DNA of 64,000 nucleotides. It comes from Massilia sp. Mn16-1_5. GTDB lineage: Bacteria > Pseudomonadota > Gammaproteobacteria > Burkholderiales > Burkholderiaceae_D. This document shows, in pieces, positions 40,758-50,284 of this stretch. The notes under the pieces are model-generated. The model saw nothing but the letters and a program-made list of their open reading frames with translations. It was not told the DNA's origin and did no database searches. Numbering within the stretch: position 1 is the first letter of the stretch; every line of letters begins with the position of its first letter. Location: contig NZ_PPXQ01000012.1 in assembly GCF_004798585.1 (NCBI RefSeq), positions 62,001 to 126,000 on the forward strand, written 5' to 3'. The position numbers and the translations under genes are program-made.

Positions 40758-41031
40758 GGGCCGGGGTTAATTCTGCAGGTCGCGCCCTTGTATGGAAGCG
40801 CTCGAATGCCTGACGCACACCCGGTTCGCCAGACTCGGCACGCCGGGCGGAACACTGCCGCACGCCGAAGCCCTAAATTGTTTCGTGACATACATCATGG
40901 TAAAACATTTTCTCTATTGCACCAAGCAAGTGCATACCGTGTCGCTACCACGCATCGCCATATGCAACATTAATGACTGTCATCAGTAATTTAAATTGGC
41001 AATAGATGTTGCCTTGCAGCATAATCCTTCT
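40758..41031. other. Intergenic region with A/T-rich centre upstream of yfiR
   Basis: A 274-bp stretch without a supported protein gene. Its right half (about 40870-41030) is clearly A/T-rich against the surroundings and should hold the promoter for the minus-strand yfiR/kinase pair and the + strand promoter described next. No palindromic operator was recognised. Confidence 0.5.
40996..41025 (+). promoter_or_regulatory. Candidate promoter of a small RNA
   Basis: TTGGCA (40996-41001) and CATAAT (41020-41025) are 18 bp apart on the + strand, 4-5 of 6 matches each. A start near 41032 would give a transcript ending at the strong terminator at 41066-41095. Confidence 0.55.
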
Positions 41032-41095
41032 TGTCTCCTCTATTCTCCTCCTCGGAAATAGATTCAGCCCGCTCTCTTGAGCGGGCTTTTTTTTT
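41032..41095 (+). ncRNA. Candidate small RNA with anti-Shine-Dalgarno motifs
   Basis: A strong intrinsic terminator lies here with no gene upstream on the same strand, 58 bp before the next ATG. The predicted transcript of about 64 nt begins with a single-stranded pyrimidine-rich region holding CTCCTC (41035-41040) and CTCCTCCTC (41045-41053), reverse complements of GAGGAG, then the terminator hairpin. That layout (C/U-rich loop plus terminator) is typical of sRNAs that pair with ribosome binding sites. It could instead be the attenuated leader of the gene at 41154. Confidence 0.5.
41066..41095 (+). terminator. Intrinsic terminator of the candidate sRNA
   Basis: AGCCCGCTC (41066-41074) and GAGCGGGCT (41079-41087) pair perfectly around TCTT and are followed by nine Ts. 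Confidence 0.93.
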
Positions 41096-41153
41096 GCGCT
41101 TGCACAGCCCGGCCTTGCTATCATTGCAATACCCGACGGAAGGAGCGCTTGCG

Positions 41154-41780
41154 ATGACCCGATCAGCATCTACGCCCATCGAATTCTGGTTCGAATTCGG
41201 CAGCAACTACAGCTACCTTTCCCTCATGCGTATCGAGGAACTGGCCGAGGCGGCCGGCGTGCCCCTGCTGTGGCGCCCTTTCCTGCTGGGCCCGGTCTTC
41301 CGCGAACTGGGCTGGAGCACGTCCCCCTTCGTGCTGCAGGCCGCCAAGGGCCGTTACATGTGCCGCGACATGGAGCGCCAGGCCACCAAGTATGGCCTCG
41401 CCTGGCGCCGCCCGTCCGCCTTTCCGCGCGCGGCCGTGTTGCCGATGCGCGTCGCCGTGCTGGGTACGGAAGAAGCATGGATGGGCGCGTTCTGCCGCCG
41501 CGTGATGCGCCAGAACTGGGTCGAGGACCGCGAGATCGACACGCCTGAGGCCGTGCGCGAGGCCCTCTCTGGTTTGGTGCCCGATCCGGATGCCCTCATC
41601 GCTGCCGCGTTGGAACCAAACAACAAGTTGCGCCTGCGCGCCCAGACCGAACAGGCCGGCAGCCGCGGCATCTTCGGCGCACCCACTTTTTTCGTCGGTG
41701 ATGAAATGTTCTGGGGCAATGACCGGCTGGAGGACGCGATCGCCTGCGCCGCAGCGTGCCGACAGGCGCCAGCCATTTAG
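41154..41780 (+). CDS. 2-hydroxychromene-2-carboxylate isomerase family protein
   Basis: A 208-residue DsbA-fold protein of the HCCA isomerase/kappa-class GST group. It begins IEFWFEFGSNYSYLSLMRIEEL, has WRPFLLGPVF, and ends with the family-typical SRGIFGAPTFFVGDEMFWGNDRLEDA. There is no CxxC, so it is not a disulfide oxidase. The enzyme isomerises 2-hydroxychromene-2-carboxylate in naphthalene degradation using glutathione, but orphan copies like this one usually have other thiol-transfer roles. The ATG at 41154 follows AAGGAGCGCTTGCG. Confidence 0.9.
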   Translation: MTRSASTPIEFWFEFGSNYSYLSLMRIEELAEAAGVPLLWRPFLLGPVFRELGWSTSPFVLQAAKGRYMCRDMERQATKYGLAWRRPSAFPRAAVLPMRVAVLGTEEAWMGAFCRRVMRQNWVEDREIDTPEAVREALSGLVPDPDALIAAALEPNNKLRLRAQTEQAGSRGIFGAPTFFVGDEMFWGNDRLEDAIACAAACRQAPAI

Positions 41781-41825
41781 TGTAGGATTCCGCCATGTTT
41801 TCGAATATACAACAGGCCGTCTCCC

Positions 41826-42656
41826 ATGCTCGCTTCCGGTAATTCCGCACGCACCGCTTCCCGCACTGCTTCTTCCTATGACTGGAGCGCAACCAGCCTC
41901 GGCGATCCCGGGCTCTGGCCGCAGCCGCTGCGCGTGGCGGCCGACCTGATGTTCAATACACCCTTGCCGATGCTGCTTGCCTGGGGCGACCAACAGCTGG
42001 TCCTGTGCAACGAAGCCTACGGCGCCCTCGCCGGTCCCGGTTTCAGCCGGGTGCCGGGCGGATCGGTGCCGGCGGTGCTGCCGCCGCCCTTTGCCGCGGC
42101 GCGCGAGGCACTGGCGAATGCCCGGCGCGGCGAGGCGGGCTGCGTGCCCGGCGCGACGGTGAATTTCGGCGCCGGCAGCGAACGTTTCGACCTGTATTTC
42201 ACGCCGATCGGCACCGGCACGGACGTCGGCGGCGTGCTGTGCGCGCTGGGAACGGCGCTCGAGCTGCCGCAGGCCGCGGAAGAGCCGGGCACGCTGTCCA
42301 TCCTGGTGGTCGAGGACAACATGGATTCGCAATACCTGGTGTGCGAGATGCTCAAGGCCTTCGGCTACGAGGCCGACGGCGTGGCCCATCCGGACGACGC
42401 GCTGGCGCGCCTGGCCGCGCAGCACTACCACGTGCTGTTTACCGACGTCAGCCTGCCCGGCATGTCCGGGGTCGACCTGGCGCGCCAGGCGCGCGAGCAG
42501 TATCCGCACCTGAAAGTCATCTTCGCCTCCGGCTACGGCGACATGCTGCTGCGCCACCTCGACTTCCCTTACCAGTCGCTGCAGAAGCCCTACGAGCTGG
42601 ATCAGCTGCAGGACGCGCTCGGAAAAGTCGCGAGCCAGCTGCGGGCGGGCGCCTGA
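41826..42656 (+). CDS. PAS-like/receiver response regulator
   Basis: A 276-residue protein. Residues 15-145 are a PAS-like domain of the type found at the start of many hybrid kinases (DWSATSLGDPGLWPQPLR, LVLCNEAYGALAG). Residues 158-270 are a receiver domain (SILVVEDNMDSQYLV) with the phospho-acceptor Asp in VLFTDVSLPGMSG. No output domain follows, so it may be a single-domain relay or a truncated kinase. It lies 155 bp upstream of a large PAS/GAF hybrid kinase on the same strand and may pass phosphate from it. Confidence 0.85.
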   Translation: MLASGNSARTASRTASSYDWSATSLGDPGLWPQPLRVAADLMFNTPLPMLLAWGDQQLVLCNEAYGALAGPGFSRVPGGSVPAVLPPPFAAAREALANARRGEAGCVPGATVNFGAGSERFDLYFTPIGTGTDVGGVLCALGTALELPQAAEEPGTLSILVVEDNMDSQYLVCEMLKAFGYEADGVAHPDDALARLAAQHYHVLFTDVSLPGMSGVDLARQAREQYPHLKVIFASGYGDMLLRHLDFPYQSLQKPYELDQLQDALGKVASQLRAGA

Positions 42657-42811
42657 GTGGCTGCCAGCCGTGTGCGGGCGATCGATGCGGCCGGGCTAGA
42701 ATGGCCAGGTGCCGGGCGGCGGCGGGCGCCCGTGCGCCTCGTTCTCGTCCTGCCCAGCCTGACGTTTTCCATGATTCCTGTTAAGTCTCTCCCCTGCCGC
42801 GGAGGCGCCGC

Positions 42812-45800
42812 GTGAGCGAGAACCGCGACGACATCGAACTGATGCGCTCGGCGGCGCTGCGCAACGCGACCAACGTCCTGGCCGCGCGCCGCCAGGCCGA
42901 AGCCGAGCTGATGGCGGCCAAGGAGGCCCTGCGCCAGGCCAACGCGCGCATGGAAAACATGCTGGAGAGCCTGACCGACGCCTTCTGCGCCGTCGACTTC
43001 GACTGGCGCATCACCTACGTCAACGGCCGCGCCCTGCAACTCCTGGCGCCCCTGAACAAGACCCGCGAAGGCTTGCTGGGAAAACGCCTGTGGGACGAGT
43101 TCGAGGAGCTCAACGGCAGCAACCTGGCCACCGAACTCGAGCGCTCGATGCGCACGCGCGAGACCGGCAGCCGAGAATTCTTCTACCCGCGCCTGGCCGT
43201 CTGGATCGAGGCGCGCATGTATCCCTCGCCGGACGGGCTGACCCTGTATTTCCACGACGTCACGCGGCGCCGCGCCGACCAGCAAGCCCTGATCGACGGC
43301 AACAGCCGCCTGCAGGTAGCCCTGGCCGCCGGCCGCCTGGGCGACTGGCGCTGGGATGCCGCGAGCGACCGCGTCAGCCTGGGCGAACGCGCCGCCGAGA
43401 TCCTCGGCCTGGCCCCCGACACGCCGCTGGCCTGGCCCGAGCTGCGCGCCCGCCTCGACGAGCCCGACCGCGAAACCGTGCGCCGCGAGGTGCTGCATGC
43501 CTTTGCCTCGCACAGCGACCTGAACATCGAATGCCGACTGCTGCCCGACGGCGGCCAGGCGCGCTGGATCGCCCTGGTGGGTCGCGCCGACTATGCCAAT
43601 CCGGCCCTGCGCGACAGCGTCACCGGCATGACCGGCGTGATGCAGGACATTTCCTCGCGCAAGAACGCGGAAGACAGCCTGCGCCAGAGCGAAGAGGTGC
43701 TGCGCGCGCTGGCCAACACGATCCCGCAGCTGGCCTGGATGGCCCAGGCCGACGGCGCCATCGTCTGGTTCAACGAGCGCTGGTACGAGTACACCGGCAC
43801 CACGCCCGACAATGCGACGGGCTGGGGCTGGCAAGATACGGTCGAACCCGACGCCCTGCCCGCCATGCTCGAGCACTGGCGCGCCTCGATCCGCAGCGGC
43901 GCCCCCTTCGAGATGGAATACCCGATCCGCGGCGCCGACGGCCAGTACCGCTGGTACCTGACCCGCGTGAACGCCGTGCGCGACCGCAACGGTAAAGTCG
44001 TGCGCTGGTTCGGCACGAATACCGACGTCGACCAGGTCAAGCGCGTCGAGCAGGCCCTGCGCGAAGAATCCAAGGTGCTCGAACTGCTCAACAGCACCGG
44101 CGGCGCCCTGGCTTCCACGCGCGACCTGCGCTCGCTGTTGCAGGTGGCGACCGACGCCGCCAGCGGCATCGCCGGCGCCCGCTTCGGCGCCTTCTTCTAT
44201 CACGGCAAGGAAAGCGACGGATCGGCACTGTTGCCCCAATTCTCGCTGTACACCCTGTCCGGCGGGGTCGCCAACGAATTCCAGAGCTTCGGCGAGCCGC
44301 AGGCCAGCGCCCTGTTCGGGCCCAGCTTCCGCGGCGCCGGCCTGATCCGGTCCGCCGACATCACCGACGACCCGCGCTACGGCCCCAGCCCTACGCAGTT
44401 CAGCCTGCTGTCCGGCCAGCCGACCGTGCGCAGCTACCTGTCGGTGCCGGTCACGGCCGGCTCGGGCGAGGTGCTGGGCACCATGTTCTTCGGCCATCCG
44501 GAGCCGGGCGTGTTCACCGAGCGCACCGAACGCATCGTGCGCGGCATCGCGGCCCAGGCCGCGGTTGCCCTCGACAACACGCGCCTGTACGAGGCGGCCC
44601 AGCAAGCGGCCGAGGAGCGCAAGGTGCTGCTGGAAAGCGAACGCGAGGCGCGCGCCGAAGCCGAACGCTCGAGCCAGATGAAGGACGAGTTCCTGGCCAC
44701 CCTCTCGCACGAGCTGCGCACCCCGCTCTCGGCCATCCTCGGCTGGGCCCAGGTGCTGCGCCGCGGCGGCAAGGACGAAAACGACCTGCAGCGCGGCCTG
44801 CAAACCATCGAGCGCAATGCGCGCGCCCAGGCCCAGTTGATCGAGGACTTGCTCGACATGAGCCGGATCACCTCGGGCAAGGTGCTGCTCGACATGCAGA
44901 CCCTGAACCCGCAAGGCTTCCTCGACGCCGCCATCGAAACCGTGCGCCCGGCGGCCGACGCCAAGAACATCCGCATCGAGAAGCGCTACGAGCCGGACCC
45001 CGGCATGGTCGCGGGCGACCCGGCGCGCCTGCAGCAGGTGGTGTGGAACCTGCTGTCGAACGCGATCAAGTTCACCCCGCGCGATGGCCTGGTCACGGTC
45101 GAACTCGGCCGGCGCGACGGTTCGGTGGCCGTCACCGTGCGCGACACCGGTTCCGGCATCAAGCCGGAATTCATCACCCACGTCTTCGAGCGCTTCCGCC
45201 AGGCCGACGCCTCGATGACGCGGCGCCACGGCGGCCTCGGCCTCGGCCTGGCGATCGTGAAGCACCTGATCGAGCAGCACGGCGGCACCGTGCGCGTGGA
45301 GAGCCCGGGCGAAGGACTCGGTTCCAGCTTCTCCTTCGAACTGCCGCAGGCCAAGGCCCAGACCAAGGCCGAACGCCGCGCCAGCATGATCCTCGGCAGT
45401 ACCCCGCCGCCGGCGGCGCCCGACCTCACCCTGCGCGACTTGACCGGCGCCTCGATCCTGGTGGTCGACGACGACCGCGACGCGCGCGAACTGATCTTGC
45501 GCATCCTGACCGACTGCCATGCCAAGGTGCGCATCGCGGCCAGCGCGCGCGAGGCCTTTGCCGCCCTGCAGGCCGAGCTGCCGGATCTCCTGATCAGCGA
45601 CCTCGGCATGCCCGAAGTCGATGGTTTTGAGTTATTGTCGTGGGTACGGGCTCTGCCGCGCGACCGCGGCGGGCTGCTGCCGGCCGTGGCCCTGACCGCG
45701 TTTGCCCGTTCCGAAGACCGTCTGCGGGCCCTGGAAGCGGGCTTCAGCTCGCATATTTCGAAGCCGGTCGAACCGAGCGAATTGATCGATGCGGTGGGGT

Positions 45801-45838
45801 CGCTGGTGCGTCCGCCAATGAGTAGAAAGCGCACTTGA
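42812..45838 (+). CDS. Multi-PAS/GAF hybrid histidine kinase
   Basis: A 1008-residue cytosolic hybrid kinase. It has an N-terminal coiled coil, three PAS domains (about 45-165, 165-290, 290-420), a GAF domain (about 430-600) and HisKA with H633 in LSHELRTP. HATPase covers 740-850 and a receiver domain has D930 in LLISDLGMPEVDG. No membrane helices are seen. The start is GTG at 42812, preceded by GGAGG. Its input is unknown; PAS 3 has the FNERWYEYTG motif common in such kinases. Candidate partners are the PAS-REC protein upstream and the REC-GGDEF protein 132 bp downstream. Confidence 0.93.
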   Translation: MSENRDDIELMRSAALRNATNVLAARRQAEAELMAAKEALRQANARMENMLESLTDAFCAVDFDWRITYVNGRALQLLAPLNKTREGLLGKRLWDEFEELNGSNLATELERSMRTRETGSREFFYPRLAVWIEARMYPSPDGLTLYFHDVTRRRADQQALIDGNSRLQVALAAGRLGDWRWDAASDRVSLGERAAEILGLAPDTPLAWPELRARLDEPDRETVRREVLHAFASHSDLNIECRLLPDGGQARWIALVGRADYANPALRDSVTGMTGVMQDISSRKNAEDSLRQSEEVLRALANTIPQLAWMAQADGAIVWFNERWYEYTGTTPDNATGWGWQDTVEPDALPAMLEHWRASIRSGAPFEMEYPIRGADGQYRWYLTRVNAVRDRNGKVVRWFGTNTDVDQVKRVEQALREESKVLELLNSTGGALASTRDLRSLLQVATDAASGIAGARFGAFFYHGKESDGSALLPQFSLYTLSGGVANEFQSFGEPQASALFGPSFRGAGLIRSADITDDPRYGPSPTQFSLLSGQPTVRSYLSVPVTAGSGEVLGTMFFGHPEPGVFTERTERIVRGIAAQAAVALDNTRLYEAAQQAAEERKVLLESEREARAEAERSSQMKDEFLATLSHELRTPLSAILGWAQVLRRGGKDENDLQRGLQTIERNARAQAQLIEDLLDMSRITSGKVLLDMQTLNPQGFLDAAIETVRPAADAKNIRIEKRYEPDPGMVAGDPARLQQVVWNLLSNAIKFTPRDGLVTVELGRRDGSVAVTVRDTGSGIKPEFITHVFERFRQADASMTRRHGGLGLGLAIVKHLIEQHGGTVRVESPGEGLGSSFSFELPQAKAQTKAERRASMILGSTPPPAAPDLTLRDLTGASILVVDDDRDARELILRILTDCHAKVRIAASAREAFAALQAELPDLLISDLGMPEVDGFELLSWVRALPRDRGGLLPAVALTAFARSEDRLRALEAGFSSHISKPVEPSELIDAVGSLVRPPMSRKRT

Positions 45839-45970
45839 TGTTCCTACTATCGGACGCGGCGCTGTCCTACAAGAAATTCTTGGGCCTTTGTTAGACTACT
45901 TGAAGTGGGAAAGTTGGATTTCTGAAGTGAAATTAGTTTCCTTCCAGTACCTATTTCGACGAGAAGAAGC

Positions 45971-46963
45971 ATGCCGAGCAGACAAGAAATTTTGAACGCC
46001 AAAATCCTGGTCGTGGACGACTCGCCAGACAATATCGAATTGATGGAAGAGATATTGCGCGAGGAAGGCTACAGCAACGTCAGCTCGACCATGGAGCCCG
46101 AACAGGTCTGCCCGCTGCATCGCGAGCACAACTACGACCTGATCCTGCTCGACCTGCAAATGCCGGGCCTGAACGGTTTCCAGGTGATGAAAAGCCTGAA
46201 GGAAATCGAAAAAGGCGGCTACCTGCCGGTCCTGGCTCTCACGGCGCAACCCAGTTTCAAGATCGCGGCGCTCGAAGCGGGCGCGCGCGACTTCATCAGC
46301 AAGCCTTTCGACTTGCTGGAAGTGCACAAGCGCATCCACAACATGCTCGAGGTACGCCTGCTTTATAAGGAGCTGGCCCAGTACAGCCGCGCCCAGCAGG
46401 AGCTGGCCTTGCACGACGCCCTCACCGGCCTGCCGAACCGCCGCCTGCTGGAAGACCGCATCGAAACGGCCCTCCAGCACGCCAACCGCAGCCATGCCAA
46501 GGCCGCGATCATGTACCTGGACCTGGACGGCTTCAAGGCGATCAACGATACCTATGGCCACGCCTACGGCGACGAGATCCTGAAGATGGTCTCGCAGCGC
46601 CTGCTGGCCTCGTCGCGCAAGGAAGACACGGTCGCGCGCCTCGGTGGCGACGAATTCATGGTCGTGCTGGGCGACATCCACAGCCTGGCCGACGCCCAGG
46701 GTCCGGCCGCCAAGCTGGTCGAGGCCCTGTGCGAGCCCTTCTTCATCAACGATCTCACGCTGCGCCTGTCGACCTCGATCGGCATCAGCATCTATCCGGA
46801 CGACGCCGAATCGGTCGACGCCCTGATCAGCATTGCCGACTACGCCCTGTACGAGGCCAAGCGCGCGGGCAAGAACCGCTACTGCTCGACGGGCAGCAAG
46901 CCGCAGCAGGCGATCAAGACGCCCGGCAAGCAAGCCGTGCCGGAGCTGGCGCCGCACCGGTAA
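45971..46963 (+). CDS. REC-GGDEF response regulator, diguanylate cyclase
   Basis: A 330-residue two-domain protein. The receiver domain (residues 10-130) has its phospho-acceptor at D61 in LILLDLQMPG. A GGDEF domain (150-315) carries GGDEF at 225-229 and the I-site RKED just upstream. Phosphorylation should activate c-di-GMP synthesis, with feedback inhibition. Following the hybrid kinase gene on the same strand, it is a likely output of that kinase, although the 132-bp A/T-richer gap may hold its own promoter. A palindromic element begins 7 nt after the stop. Confidence 0.93.
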   Translation: MPSRQEILNAKILVVDDSPDNIELMEEILREEGYSNVSSTMEPEQVCPLHREHNYDLILLDLQMPGLNGFQVMKSLKEIEKGGYLPVLALTAQPSFKIAALEAGARDFISKPFDLLEVHKRIHNMLEVRLLYKELAQYSRAQQELALHDALTGLPNRRLLEDRIETALQHANRSHAKAAIMYLDLDGFKAINDTYGHAYGDEILKMVSQRLLASSRKEDTVARLGGDEFMVVLGDIHSLADAQGPAAKLVEALCEPFFINDLTLRLSTSIGISIYPDDAESVDALISIADYALYEAKRAGKNRYCSTGSKPQQAIKTPGKQAVPELAPHR

Positions 46964-46969
46964 GCCGAT

Positions 46970-47113
46970 GCGCACCGTACGGGGTCATCGTGGCCAATGG
47001 CCCACGATGACGGGTCACCGGGCACCTGTGTCCACGCGGTACGGCGCTTGAGCCGCCAATACCCCGATTTCTTATCTACTGCCGCGTCACCGTGGAAACC
47101 GTACGGTGTGCGC
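46970..47113. repeat. Palindromic element, copy A
   Basis: A 144-bp intergenic element. Its ends are GCGCACCGTACGG (46970-46982) and CCGTACGGTGTGCGC (47099-47113), inverted repeats with a 2-nt insertion. Inside, GTCATCGTGG (46984-46993) and CCACGATGAC (47002-47011) form a hairpin around CCAATGGC. The left 55 bp closely match copy B at 51119-51173, with paired substitutions in the stem. Confidence 0.75.
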
Positions 47114-47125
47114 AAGCACGACCGC

Positions 47126-47143
47126 GTGGGCAAAATTGCCCAC
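47126..47143. repeat. Short palindrome GTGGGCAA..TTGCCCAC
   Basis: Perfect 8-bp arms (47126-47133, 47136-47143) around AA; the GTGGGC/GCCCAC core is like the palindrome at 18389. It has no T-tract. Confidence 0.7.
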
Positions 47144-47237
47144 CTTACGGTTCGCAAACGATAACGGCACATGCCCGCATTGCTGCAAGCATATGCCGCC
47201 TCATCAAAGCGCCCGTGAGGCGCTATCGACTGTTTGA

Positions 47238-47711
<474 letters not shown>

Positions 47712-47962
47712 CTATCCCCCAGGGTCGATGCGTCGCGGGGGAGTCGCTTCCACTATCGCATGGACGCTTGCAAGAGTATGTGCGCTGGCGTACATGCAAC
47801 ATCGTGAGGGAATAGCGCACGATTGCCCCCAAACACGAGAAATTGCCGTGCTATCATTCGCACGCGCCAATTGTGTCTTTACTTTGGAAAACACGGTGCG
47901 CTCTGCTATCCTTTCAGACCGCGACAATTCTGGCCTTTTACGACCAACGCAGCAGGAACGAC

Positions 47963-49591
47963 GTGCCAACTACCGACAAACCAAAGATTCTGGTCGTTAA
48001 TGACGATGCTGCCAGCCTGCTGGCCCTGACCAGCCTGCTGGACCAATGGGCAACCGAGACGGGCTACACCGTGCTGGCCGCGCGTTCCGGCCAGGAAGCC
48101 TTGCGCCAGGTGCTGCTGCACGATTTCGCCGTGATCATCCTCGACGTCAACATGCCCGGCATGGACGGCTTCGAGACGGCCGAGGCGATCCACCAGCGCG
48201 CCCGTTCCGCCGACATCCCGATCATCTTCGTGACCGCCTTCCTGGCCGACGAGATCGACCGCCTGAAGGCCTACCAGCGCGGCGCCGCCGACTTCCTGTT
48301 CACGCCGGTGATCCCGCAGATCCTGCACGCCAAGGTCTCGGTCTTCGTCGCCCTGGCCAACAAGAACGAGCAATTGCGGCGCCAGACCGAGAAGCTGTCG
48401 CAGCGCACCCTCGAGCTGACCGCGACCAACGAACGCCTGATGAGCGAGATCGAGGAGCGCCAGGCGGCTGAACGCAAGAGCCATGCGAAGGACGAGTTCC
48501 TTGCCATGCTGGGCCACGAACTGCGTAATCCCCTGTCGGCGATTTCCAGCGCCGCGGCCCTGATCGACATGCCGGGCGCCCACGCCGAAATGGGCTCGCG
48601 CGCGCGCCAGATCATCCAGCGCCAGACCCAGCACCTGTCGCGCATCGTCGACGACCTGCTCGACCTGTCGCGTGCGATGTCGGGCAAGATCCTGCTGGCC
48701 CGCAAGCCGGTGGACATGGCGAGCCTGGTGGGCGCCTGCCTCGACACCTTCCGCGCCACCGGCCGCACCGGCGGCTACCGCATCAACGTCGACCTGGCGC
48801 CGAACTGGGTCGACGGCGACCCGACCCGCCTCGAGCAGATCGCGACCAACCTGATCGACAATGCGATCAAGTACACGCCGGCCGGCGGCACCATCGACAT
48901 CACGATCGGCGCCGAGGGCGACGAGGTGCTCCTGTGCGTACGCGATACCGGCGTCGGCATCGCCCCCGACCTGCTGCCGCACGTGTTCGACGTCTTCGTG
49001 CAGGGCTCGATCAGCCTCGACCGCGCGCAAGGGGGCCTGGGCATCGGCCTGTCGCTGGTAAGGCGCCTGGTCGAACTGCACGGCGGCAGCGTCAGCGCCA
49101 CCAGCGACGGCGCCGGCGAAGGCAGCGCCTTCGCGATCCGCCTGCCGCGCGCGGACGCGCCGCAAGCCGCGGCCGCGCCCCAGGCCGCCCAGCCTGTCAC
49201 CACGGCCGGCAAGCCGGCCGTGCTGCTGATCGAAGACAACGAGGATGGCCGCGAAATGATGGCCACCATGCTCGACGTGTACGGCTACCCGGTACTGCAG
49301 TCGGCCGACGGCCTGGACGGCGTGGACCTGGCCACCGCCCACCTGCCGAACGTGGCCCTGGTCGACATCGGCCTGCCTGGCATCGACGGCTACGAGGTGG
49401 CGCGCCGCCTGCGCGCCAATCCGGCCACCGGCGCCATGCGCCTGATCGCCCTTACCGGCTACGGCCTGGCGGAAGACCAGCGCCGCGTGCTGGAAGCCGG
49501 TTTCGACATGCACCTCGTAAAACCGGTCGACATCGCCCAGCTGCTCGGCGCGCTGGGCGAACCGTCGCCGCTGCCGGCATCGGCCGGCTGA
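47963..49591 (+). CDS. REC-histidine kinase-REC hybrid protein
   Basis: A 542-residue soluble protein. An N-terminal receiver (D61 in IILDVNMPGMDG), a coiled coil, HisKA with H185 in LGHELRNP, an HATPase domain (about 290-405) and a C-terminal receiver (D468 in ALVDIGLPGIDG) are in order. It has no sensor or membrane segment, so the first receiver is the input. This layout is common in phosphorelays fed by other hybrid kinases, for example the ones nearby. The GTG start at 47963 is preceded by AGCAGGAAC and gives a domain-flush N-terminus; earlier in-frame codons fall in A/T-rich promoter-like sequence. Confidence 0.92.
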   Translation: MPTTDKPKILVVNDDAASLLALTSLLDQWATETGYTVLAARSGQEALRQVLLHDFAVIILDVNMPGMDGFETAEAIHQRARSADIPIIFVTAFLADEIDRLKAYQRGAADFLFTPVIPQILHAKVSVFVALANKNEQLRRQTEKLSQRTLELTATNERLMSEIEERQAAERKSHAKDEFLAMLGHELRNPLSAISSAAALIDMPGAHAEMGSRARQIIQRQTQHLSRIVDDLLDLSRAMSGKILLARKPVDMASLVGACLDTFRATGRTGGYRINVDLAPNWVDGDPTRLEQIATNLIDNAIKYTPAGGTIDITIGAEGDEVLLCVRDTGVGIAPDLLPHVFDVFVQGSISLDRAQGGLGIGLSLVRRLVELHGGSVSATSDGAGEGSAFAIRLPRADAPQAAAAPQAAQPVTTAGKPAVLLIEDNEDGREMMATMLDVYGYPVLQSADGLDGVDLATAHLPNVALVDIGLPGIDGYEVARRLRANPATGAMRLIALTGYGLAEDQRRVLEAGFDMHLVKPVDIAQLLGALGEPSPLPASAG

Positions 49592-49610
49592 TCGGGAACA
49601 CCGCCAAATA

Positions 49611-49643
49611 AAAAAGCCGCACAGTGACTGTGCGGCTTTTTTT
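49611..49643. terminator. Bidirectional intrinsic terminator
   Basis: AAAAAGCCGCACAG and CTGTGCGGCTTTTTTT are perfect complements around TGA, between convergent genes, so it can end transcription from both sides. Confidence 0.95.
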
Positions 49644-49656
49644 CTTGCTCGCAAGC

Positions 49657-50121
49657 TTACTGCGAGGCTTCGATTTCTTGCTGGCGCGCCTGCATCTCCT
49701 GGCCCAGGGCCTTGAGGTCGAGCTTCAGCTGTTTCGTCTTCGGGAACATTTCCTTCTCTTCTTCCTCGACGTGGTGGTCGATCATTTCCGACAGCACCTT
49801 GACCTTCGCGTCGTACAGGTCGTCGTCCGGGTCCATTTCCATGATCTGGGCGATCAGGTCCTTGGCCGATGCGTGCTCGACGACGGCTTCGTCGACCATG
49901 TCCTCGGTGTCCTCGCTCGCTTCGCGCGTGGCCGGATAGAAGATCTCCTCCTCGATCGTGGTGTGCATGATCAGGGCCTTGCAGATCTCGTCGGCCAGCT
50001 TTTTCTTGCTGACCTTGGCGCGGTCGGTCATCTTCTCGAAGCGCTCGAACATCTCTTCGACTTCACGGTGCTGCTGCGTCAGCAGTTCGACGGCGTCGAT
50101 TGGCTTGTTGGTATCAGGCAT
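49657..50121 (-). CDS. Hemerythrin domain-containing protein
   Basis: A 154-residue four-helix hemerythrin-like protein. Iron ligand residues are visible: His in LLTQQHREVEEMF, His/Glu in HTTIEEEIFYP, His in EHASAKDL and His in DHHVEEEEKEMFP. These give the His/Glu set for a di-iron site. Such stand-alone proteins bind oxygen or NO, or protect against oxidative damage. It is soluble and highly acidic, with a Lys/Gln C-terminal coil. The ATG at 50121 follows AAGGAGTTCTC. It converges with the REC-HK-REC gene. Confidence 0.92.
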   Translation of the reverse strand: MPDTNKPIDAVELLTQQHREVEEMFERFEKMTDRAKVSKKKLADEICKALIMHTTIEEEIFYPATREASEDTEDMVDEAVVEHASAKDLIAQIMEMDPDDDLYDAKVKVLSEMIDHHVEEEEKEMFPKTKQLKLDLKALGQEMQARQQEIEASQ

Positions 50122-50284
50122 GAGAACTCCTTGAAGGTGTGATGGTTTTCATAAGGCTTCCAGGACTCCAGCATCGTCGCAAACGCCTCCTTTTACTGTA
50201 CGGCAGCGCACGCAGACACCTCAGTGTGCGCACTTCCCCGAGCGAGGTGTTGTATGATTTGGGAAACATTCAACCGAGCCCACG

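Noticed and set aside
46970-47113. Palindromic element A as an insertion sequence
   Set aside because: At 144 bp with no coding capacity it cannot encode a transposase, and no target-site duplication was seen. It is listed as a repeat.
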